NCBI GenBank assembly: GCA_019828545.1
Contig: JACVRA010000274.1
Location: 41,641 to 105,640, forward strand
Reading direction: 5' to 3'
Source: Paracamarosporium sp. OC-R06-R3
Lineage: Eukaryota; Ascomycota; Dothideomycetes; Pleosporales; Didymosphaeriaceae
DNA length: 64,000 nucleotides
Part shown: in pieces, positions 57,533 through 64,000 of the stretch
Layout: the number at the start of each line of letters is the position of its first letter
How positions within the stretch are numbered: position 1 is the stretch's first letter
The notes under the pieces: generated by a model
Database searches by the model: none
Seen by the model: the letters and a program-made list of their open reading frames with translations, nothing else
What the model was told of the DNA's origin: nothing
Made by a program: the position numbers and the translations under genes

Positions 57533-57998
57533 TGCTACCTGGAACTTCAACCTTGCATCTCCCGCATCCTATTCGGTCGCTGATTATCGATTGAATGGGT
57601 ACGCATACGTATGTGGAACCAACGACAGGGGCGAGGAACAGATGTGGGTTGGGAAGATACTCAAATTTCCCTCACCTCACACGGTGCTGGTTCAGTGGAC
57701 AGAGAACCCAGCATGTTTGCCCTACAGAATTCAGGCAAAGCACATGTTCGGGGAGCATGAGCTTTTAATAACATTCGATGAGAAAAACAGGAACGAGATT
57801 GATATAGGTACGCTTGCAGGGGACGTGACAGTGTACGAACAGTCGAAGGACCCTCAAACTGGAGACTTTTGGTGGAATAGATTTTGGTATAAGAGCCAAC
57901 TCACTGATACGTACACGACAGGTACTGCGGAATTTGATGATGATAATTATAGGGAGGATCATCAGAATGGCAACGACCCGATGGTTATCGACGACTAG
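57533..57998 (+). CDS. BAH-like domain protein, 5' end unresolved
   Basis: The exon reads SATWNFNLASPASYSVADYR, then NGYAYVCGTNDRGEEQMWVG, LVQWTENPACLP, FGEHELLITFDEKNR and IDIGTLAGDVTVYEQ, followed by an acidic tail NGNDPMVIDD. The order of a wVgkI strand, a VqW strand, an aromatic-ELL strand and a final vTV strand matches a bromo-adjacent homology (BAH) domain, a chromatin-binding fold. A 49-bp intron (57484-57532, GTGTGT..CAG) would join an upstream segment with NVFVGEEIFIHYGD, but a stop lies shortly before that, so the true start is not known. It may be a remnant of a larger chromatin protein. Confidence 0.45.
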
Positions 57999-59104
57999 TT
58001 CTAGCTAGAATTCAATCATGTATTTGAATCCGGGTACCATGCCTTTTTCTGTAGTATACTTTCAGAGATGACGTAGCCATCGCAGGGATAGATACGGGGT
58101 GGCCGTCAATTCCCAAGCCTCAACACCTTCTGGGACGAAAGCTTCGCAAGTTGAACGTGAGCATTTCCATATACCTGTGAAATGGTCAAACCGCCTTCGG
58201 ACCCAATCAATTCCCTAACAATGAATAGCACCATCAATCTAGCATAAGATGACAAGTCATGCCCTACAAGCCATTCTCGCCTTCGGGATCGAACGCAGCA
58301 ATAGTCATCTCGCAGCGACACGGCAATACGAAAGCGACGACAGAGCCCAAACACTTCTATCGCAGTCACAATACAAAGTATACAGTTACTGACGGGCTTC
58401 CTGTTCAGCCCATCGCCAACCGAGAATGTTTGCGACGTCCCGCATCGACGAGCCCTCGGGCTGAACAGCATCACCTCTCACACGCACCATCTCACAAACA
58501 CCCGGCATGCTACCATCGGTGCCACACAATACTGCAGATTATCAGACAGCCTCGTCCACTGTCGCCCCTACCCTGTGTCGAAGGAGTGGTGCCCCTCGAC
58601 ACACCCGACAAGGTCTGAGGAGATTCGCGAGAGAGCTCTCATGCTCAGTAGATCTGACGGCGCGCTCGAGCGGAACATTGCTCTCGTGGAGCTGTGTCGC
58701 GACGGAATGCCGCTGCCGCTGCGCTCGGTGGCAGGTCACACCATAAGACACGGCCCCATAGGAACCTAGTGGGCAGCTGCACAACACCATAGAACAACAA
58801 AACTCAGAGAACATATTCCAAGCCCTGAGGGTACGAGGGCAAGCTAGCATACACGTGGGAGGCACATTGGGGGGAGACTGAAGGTATCGCGGCCGCAACA
58901 AATGAGGCATTACGCTTCTACGTTCCCCCTAGAGTAGGAAATTTATAGCTGCCCTATAAACTCAAAAAACACCAATACGGAAGTAGATAAATTGGACTGT
59001 ACGATAAGAGTTTCACCTTGTTCGTGGAGTAGAATCTCGAACCAACCGAATCGCCTCTCATAGCTGATACCATCAGATTATCGAGCAGTCCTCCACTCAT
59101 CCCA
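57999..59104. other. Intergenic
   Basis: About 1.1 kb without a supported gene. Plus-strand frames near 58259-58618 and 58575-58769 are open but have no recognised motif. The last part is the 3' flank of the oxygenase. Confidence 0.45.
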
Positions 59105-60218
59105 TCACGCCGCAATCCGCGGCACCGCCTCCGTCCCCATGGCCCCCTCCCAGCTCTCCACACCCTTGAAAAACTGCACCTTCCTCCCGCGATGCCTCCT
59201 CTCCAGCCACTCCCTCGAGCTCTCACCCTGCCCTTCCTCACCCCGCACCACCTGCCCAACCAACCCGCCCTCCACCCTCTCCATCCTAACCTCGTACTCC
59301 GGCCGCGAGAAATACACAAGGCTGTACCTTACCAGATGCTCTTGCGCCCCAGGCGGCGCAACAACGCGGTGCATGTTACTGCGTAGAATCCCAGCACTGA
59401 ACTTGACCATCGCGTCGCCTAGGTTGATGATGGCGCAGCCTGGCATCGGGCGTACGTATACCCAGTTTGAGGTATGTGGGAGGAGGACTTGAAGGCCGGC
59501 GACGCGGTTAAAGAGGATAGTTAGGCTGCCGAAGTCGGTGTGTTCGCCGAGGGCGAGGGAGCGCTCAGTCACGGGTTGGGGCGGTGCGCGGATGAAGCGG
59601 ATGTGGCAGCCTGAGGGGGAGGTAAGGCGGTGGAGGGATGTGAATGTTGATGGGGGGAGTTGAAGGGATGTAGCGAGGGAGGTGAAGAGTGTGGTTAGGA
59701 TGGTGTTGTTGGCGTGGATGTATGATGATAGGTTTGGACGGTTGTTGGTAATGAGGGTTGGTGCTGGGATGGGATCGCTGATAGAGAGCATGTCGTCTTT
59801 TGATATCTGCCGGTGGGAGTCAGTGGGTTCATTGTGCTTTGTGGAGGAAGAAACGCACGTTGTAGATTTCGTTCTTGTCTTTTGTGCCTTTGCCGTCGAT
59901 GACTTCTGCGCCCATTCCCTTGTATCCGAAATACATCCCTTTCGCTGCGAAATCGTACTTGATCTTCTCTTCAAGCGGCAGGTTGTAGAACTTCTCATTC
60001 AAGTCGAACATTTCGTCCGAGCCTTTCAAAAGAGCTTCACCATCGGCACATTCTCGCATATCGAGGTAGAAGAAGCCCAGCGACTTGCTTGCCTCAAACA
60101 GGCGCTCCCTCTCTTGCACATCATCGGCTACGAGTTTCTTTAAACTGATTGTTACTAGCGGCGCAGTTGGGACATCGTCCGGGAACGAAGCGAACAGTTC
60201 TTCCTTGGTTGGAGCCAT
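59105..60218 (-). CDS. 2-oxoglutarate/Fe(II) oxygenase (isopenicillin-N-synthase-like)
   Basis: A non-haem iron dioxygenase of the DIOX_N / 2OG-FeII_Oxy family, using 2-oxoglutarate and O2 to oxidise a small molecule of unknown identity. Two exons, 59859-60218 and 59105-59806 (52-bp intron with GTGCGT and CAG ends), total 1062 nt (353 aa). The N-terminal part (VTISLKKLVADDVQERERLF, SLGFFYLD) is the DIOX_N domain. The iron ligands are His and Asp in LGEHTDFGSLTILF and the distal His in ILRSNMHRVVAPPG. The Arg in VRYSLVYFSRPEYEVRME binds 2-oxoglutarate. All catalytic residues are present. It is divergent from an MFS transporter, a pair that suggests import or export of the substrate. Confidence 0.93.
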
Positions 60219-60753
60219 AGTGCTCTGTCTCTTCTCGCTGGTGCTGGATTTTGTGTAACCATCCGCTCTTGAAGACTCGGCGAAGACAAGTGAACCTCCC
60301 CCTCGGTATCAGAATGTGTGCAACGGTACATTGTCTCTCTACTAATACTCTAGCGGCTAATCATGGAGGAGCGCGCTCCCGCGGACGCCCAAATGCGATG
60401 TCGTCAACGCCATTAGAAAACCTCCGTCGCCGTCTCATTGGAGGGAATATCCCGCGGCAACCGACCGGCTTGGAGAAACGGCAACTATCTGACGCCGCGC
60501 GCGGCCCAAGACCTTAGCTCTTCTCAGTTCAGATGTATTGGGGAAGCGTGGTGTGGGGACCCCGCATCTTGTTGGTGCACAGCAGGTGAAGAGGTTGGGG
60601 TCGGGTACGGTACCCAGTGTGTACGAGTAATGGTCGAAAGCACGTGCGGAGGATCTACTGACGTTTAATAAGAGATAGGATTCTCAGGGCGAGCTGAACT
60701 TGAGGAGCTCTTGGAGTCAGCATCCTATTCCCTCGCGCAGTGATTTCGCGGCC
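60219..60753. promoter_or_regulatory. Shared divergent promoter, oxygenase / MFS transporter
   Basis: 535 bp between two divergent start codons. I found no gene in it. Joint regulation of the two genes is a reasonable inference from the layout. Confidence 0.5.
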
Positions 60754-62295
60754 ATGTCGTCGTCGCTGGAGAAGGCCGCTGCTACCGAGCAGGTCGAGAA
60801 TATTGCGCGCGCCGTGCAGCAGGTTGATGATAAGACGGCGAGCCATCTCAAAGAGGAACTGCAGTCGTCGAAGCAGGGCGGATATATCCCCAATACGCCA
60901 GAAGAGAAGAAATACTCGCGCGCGCTGAACCGGAAATTCGACTTCTTCATCTTGCCTTTCTGCGTCCTTATTTACATGTTCAATGGTTTGGATCGGAGTA
61001 ATCTGGGTAACGCCCAGACCGATGGCTTCACGACGGATCTGCACATGAAGCCCAGCGCGATCAACACGGCGACGAGTTTGTTCTTCTGTACGTTTGTACC
61101 GCTGCAGCCATTGAGCGTCATCCTGGGCAAGAAAGTCGGACAATCGACATATCTCGGTATCATTGGACTTGGGTGGGGCATCCTCACGCTCTCGCATGCC
61201 TGGGTCAAGACGGAAGCCCAACTCATCGCTGTACGCCTGTTGATCGGTATCTTCGAATCTGGTTTCTATCCCACGTGCGTGTCCTACCTGTCTCTATTCT
61301 ACCCACGCTTCGACCTCGCCTTCCGCATTGCAATTTTCTACGGCGCGTATGCCGTCGCCGGTGCGTTCGGCGGCCTCATCGCATACGGCTGTTTCCAAAT
61401 CGACGGTCATCTCCACGGTTGGCAGTACCTTTTCATCGTCGAGGGCGCAGCCACCATCGCCATCGCGCTCGCGACACCATTCTGGCTCGCCAAAGCCCCC
61501 GGCCAATCGTGGTTCCTCAGCGCGCAAGAAAAGGAATTCGCCGAGCGAAGAATGGTGCTCGACTCAGCCGCAAACCTCGATTCGCGCTTCAAGCTCTCAA
61601 AACGAGATATCAAGGAAGCGATCGTAGACTGGAAACTCTGGGCCGTCCTCCCGTTCAACGTGCTCGCTAGCATCGCGCCGCAGGGCTTCACAATCTTCAT
61701 GCCCATCGTGATCAAAGGACTGGGGTACTCAGGCCCAACAGCGAATCTGATGACTGTGCCGCCGTACGTCGTCGGCGCAGTACTCCTGCTCATCTTCGCG
61801 CATTCCTCGGACCACTTCCGCGAGCGCACGCTGCATATCCTCGCGGGCATCACGCTCGTCCTCATCGGCCTCATCATGGCTTTCAGCCTGCCCTTGACCA
61901 ACCCCTCCGCCCGCTACGGCGGCATCATCGTCCTCCTCTCTGGGACCTTCATCGCAGCACCCATCACCGTCGCCTGGCTCTCTGGCAACACGCCAGAGCC
62001 GGGAAAACGCGCCATCGTGCTCGGGATCAACGGCTGGGGCAATCTCGGCGGGATCATCGGGTCCGAGCTGTTCCTCGCCAAGTACGGCCCTGATTACATC
62101 TGGCCGTTGAAAGTGACAACCGGGCTTATTGCCGTGGCGTTCGTCGGGTACGCATGTTACTATTTCGAGCTCAAGTTCTGGAATCGGTACAAGGCGAGGA
62201 AGATTGCGGGGATGTCGGCCGAGGAGATCGAGGCAGAGAATACGAGTGATGTGCGGTATGCGGATAAGAAGTGGACGTTTGTGTATGGGGTGTGA
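60754..62295 (+). CDS. MFS transporter, allantoate-permease / ACS family (Dal5-like)
   Basis: A 12-helix plasma-membrane transporter for organic anions, vitamins or dipeptides in the Dal5/Tna1 group. The intronless frame of 513 aa begins at ATG 60754. The cytosolic N-terminus with KKYSRALNRKFDFFILPFCV leads into TM1 (YMFNGLDRSNLGNAQTDG, the family's D-R-x-N motif). ESGFYPTCVSYLSLFY and AFRIAIFYGAYAVAGAFGGL mark TM4-TM5. TPEPGKRAIVLGINGWGNLG is the characteristic PG-KR motif of this family near TM10. The C-terminus ends FVYGV. Start choice: ATG with GCC before it; no in-frame ATG lies closer upstream. Confidence 0.95.
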   Translation: MSSSLEKAAATEQVENIARAVQQVDDKTASHLKEELQSSKQGGYIPNTPEEKKYSRALNRKFDFFILPFCVLIYMFNGLDRSNLGNAQTDGFTTDLHMKPSAINTATSLFFCTFVPLQPLSVILGKKVGQSTYLGIIGLGWGILTLSHAWVKTEAQLIAVRLLIGIFESGFYPTCVSYLSLFYPRFDLAFRIAIFYGAYAVAGAFGGLIAYGCFQIDGHLHGWQYLFIVEGAATIAIALATPFWLAKAPGQSWFLSAQEKEFAERRMVLDSAANLDSRFKLSKRDIKEAIVDWKLWAVLPFNVLASIAPQGFTIFMPIVIKGLGYSGPTANLMTVPPYVVGAVLLLIFAHSSDHFRERTLHILAGITLVLIGLIMAFSLPLTNPSARYGGIIVLLSGTFIAAPITVAWLSGNTPEPGKRAIVLGINGWGNLGGIIGSELFLAKYGPDYIWPLKVTTGLIAVAFVGYACYYFELKFWNRYKARKIAGMSAEEIEAENTSDVRYADKKWTFVYGV

Positions 62296-62460
62296 TGCGG
62301 GAGGGTGCTAGTTATAGGATTAGAAGCGGAATGAAAGGATTTGTCGGGTTGAGTTGGGCGTTGCATGTGTTGTTGGTGATTCACAGGCGGAGTATCCGAG
62401 GTTTCATCCTCGTCTCGCTGCACATCGGAGACCATGCCTGTTAGCGTAGAAGCGATGCCA

Positions 62461-62775
62461 TTAGACAGGGCCAGCCTTCGCAGCTAGCCCATCCATACTA
62501 TCTCGTTCACCACTCAGAGGCGCTTTATGGAGATTGATACTGTAGTATATAGGATAATGCTTATTTATTGTAGCATGCTGCGCGCTGCGCTGTAGTTTTC
62601 GGGTCACTTGTGGTGTTTTCGCATCGCGCGTTGAGGTAAGTAGCTTTAGCTCGGGGTCTGCGTACTTGTGCACGAAGGATTCTTGGATATACGCGCTGTC
62701 GTAGACGGGCGGGTGACTGTCTAGAAAGAGCAGGATAGGGAATTTTTCGAGAGGGTTGTAGTAAGGTGTTTATGT
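62461..62775 (-). pseudogene. Remnant of an unknown gene, block B
   Basis: An uninterrupted but start-less frame contains EKFPILLFLDSHPPVYDSAY, then SFVHKYADPELKLL and a basic tail. It looks like the 3' end of a protein, placed beside the left-end repeat of block B. No ATG precedes the conserved-looking part before an upstream stop, so it is probably a fragment. Confidence 0.4.
62527..62590. repeat. Left-end repeat, block B
   Basis: TTGATACTGTAGTATATAGG followed by ATAATGCTTATTTATTG and GCATGCTGCGCG. It resembles 54298-54345 closely over about 50 bp, with a small indel. Confidence 0.55.
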
Positions 62776-62799
62776 ATTGTGTTCCTAGGGGATCTCGCT

Positions 62800-63160
62800 T
62801 TAGAGGGTGAAGGGGATGCGTTTTAGTGTTATAGCTAGGCAGTTTATGCGTGCAAAAGGTCGCAGAGAACTCCTACGCTACGCGTTGCTACGCATTACTA
62901 TACATTACTATAGTAAACCTCAACGCATTTCTTTTAAATTAATATTATAATATATATACATATATCTATTAATTGCTAAGGAGCACAACACATACGTGGG
63001 TCTGTAGACAGGGAGATGTACGGATCCTGACAAAATGGTTTCCTAGAATCGAGCGCAAGGTTTACCCATTCGAGGCTTGACGGAGAAACCTGGTCTTGCC
63101 TGACTGCCATCAGAGCTTAGAAGGTCCAGCTTTCTTCCCGGACTTTGGATGCTCGCTGTC
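62800..63160. other. AT-rich spacer with direct short repeats
   Basis: CTACGC and CATTACTATA motifs recur at 62872-62925, followed by an AT-only run around 62930-62970. No gene is visible. Confidence 0.5.
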
Positions 63161-63849
63161 CTACTTCTCCTTCAGCATCTTTGCATGCTCTGCCTTCTTG
63201 GTGAATCCTTCAAACACCTTTAGCCATCCGCCCCCAAGCGTACGAATGTCAATAGGCCGTGCCGTCTTAACATCCATATAGGTGACTGAGCCCTTGACTT
63301 CTGCAACAATAGCCTGCTGCTTGGGAGAGAAAAGTGAAGTAGTCCCGGTGTTCCGGGTCGGCTCAATGATATCCTCTCGATATGCCGCAATGAACTGTTT
63401 CAAATTAGCAGCTTTATAGGACCGAGGCCGGCCTCGCCAGGAATACGTACTGAATCGGGGTATATGACCTGCCTTCGTATATTGAGCTCGTATTTCTGGA
63501 CGACGGGAACAACCGTTTTGGCGAGAACTATGTCGTTGTATTCCTTCTCGTCCAAGAATTCATCGTAGCTCTCCATAACCCTGTGGAAGCAGATGCCTAG
63601 GAAGGTTATATACTGAGACTACATGACATAGCCGAACGGGTCCTGGTCCTCAGCCTAGACAATGCCGCGCTCGACCATGGTTTGAGGATCATAACCCATG
63701 GCCTCGAGGGTTGCAAGGGCTTTGGCCTGGAGAGGAGCATACGGGTCTGTGTTCGGGTGAGGCGTCGGGGCGCCTGCCCTAGCGTAAGGCGAGTTGTAGG
63801 CTGACTCCGCCAGGCGAGACAGACGGGGCTTCGCGTTGTTATCGCCCAT
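63161..63849 (-). pseudogene. Hot-dog-fold thioesterase-like gene with stops
   Basis: From ATG 63847-63849 the frame reads MGDNNAKPRLSRLAESAYNS, later LEAMGYDPQTMVERGIV, then a TAG (63655-63657), AEDQDPFGYVM, a second TAG (63619-63621), SQYITFLGICFHRVMESYDE and TVVPVVQKYEL. A 56-bp intron (63395-63450) joins the last exon, with SLFSPKQQAIVAEVKGSVTY and LGGGWLKVFEGFTKKAEHAK. The W-x-D-x-D-x-F-x-H-V-N pattern of 4HBT-type thioesterases explains the middle: the first TAG stands where Trp is usual and the second where Gln or similar is expected. TGG to TAG and CAG to TAG are both C-to-T type changes on one strand or the other. It is very probably inactive. Confidence 0.7.
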
Positions 63850-63940
63850 GTTGGATTGGTAGTATTAAAAGGTGCTCAATGTCTTCGTTCAAGATACAAG
63901 TCAAGTACAGCATTTGGAAGGTGATAAGGCGTGAGTGCGC

Positions 63941-63963
63941 TACCGTATCTTGGCAGTCAGTGC
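63941..63963. repeat. Right-end motif, block B
   Basis: TACCGTATCTTGGCAGTCAGTGC, one base different from 56502-56524, in the same position relative to a broken minus-strand gene. Confidence 0.75.
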
Positions 63964-64000
63964 ACCACGTACCGTGTCCGTGCACCCAATGCACGGATTC

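Noticed and set aside
58259..58769. Two plus-strand frames of 119 and 64 codons
   Set aside because: No recognisable motif and no splice signals that join them into a gene.
1..64000. CRISPR arrays, bacterial operons, rRNA genes
   Set aside because: No regularly spaced identical repeats with unique spacers, no rRNA sequence, and all genes have fungal intron structure.

Overview
The window is nuclear DNA of a filamentous ascomycete (Pezizomycotina). Genes are split by many short introns (mostly 44-60 bp, GT..AG, with CTAAC/CTGAC-like branch points), housekeeping genes are dense on both strands, and islands of repeats and broken genes lie between them. A Dothideomycete is my best guess; that is inference from protein style, not shown by the sequence.

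Layout. 1-6 kb: an unknown gene and a six-exon YAT amino-acid permease. 6.8-8.6 kb: degenerate tandem repeats. 8.6-27 kb: an accessory zone with few genes: an APH-like kinase with a changed metal-site residue, a fungal_trans regulator, a broken protein kinase, a class-III aminotransferase with an 18-bp minisatellite just upstream, and a low-complexity protein. 28-46.4 kb: a conserved housekeeping block: RGD1-type F-BAR/RhoGAP, a YLR456W-type FMN-binding protein, MED12/SRB8, the ER Asterix protein, an Mba1/mL45-like protein, the RIM2 carrier, CIA30, APC5 and COX13. Splice models rebuilt by eye for this block give whole-codon coding lengths throughout, which supports them. Several pairs are divergent and share short promoters (RGD1/FMN protein, MED12/Asterix, RIM2/CIA30).

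46.6-53 kb is a decayed island: an unrecognised eroded gene, a PiggyBac transposase scrap, AT-rich gene-free DNA and an SRPK-type kinase with frameshifts and a stop. 53.3-64 kb mixes intact genes (a PAQR receptor, and a divergent 2-oxoglutarate oxygenase / MFS transporter pair) with two blocks of about 2 kb that share similar ends and carry broken genes: a DUF7924-like protein with a PD-(D/E)XK-like motif and a hot-dog thioesterase.

The housekeeping genes cover separate processes (transcription, Rho signalling, cell cycle, ER insertion, mitochondria) and do not form a pathway. The most distinctive signals are the minisatellite before the aminotransferase, the shared ends of the two blocks at 54.3-56.5 and 62.5-64 kb, a 30-bp foldback at 39.7 kb, a 26-bp perfect palindrome at 18.46 kb, and four broken genes, three of which carry stop codons explainable as C-to-T type changes of the kind RIP makes.
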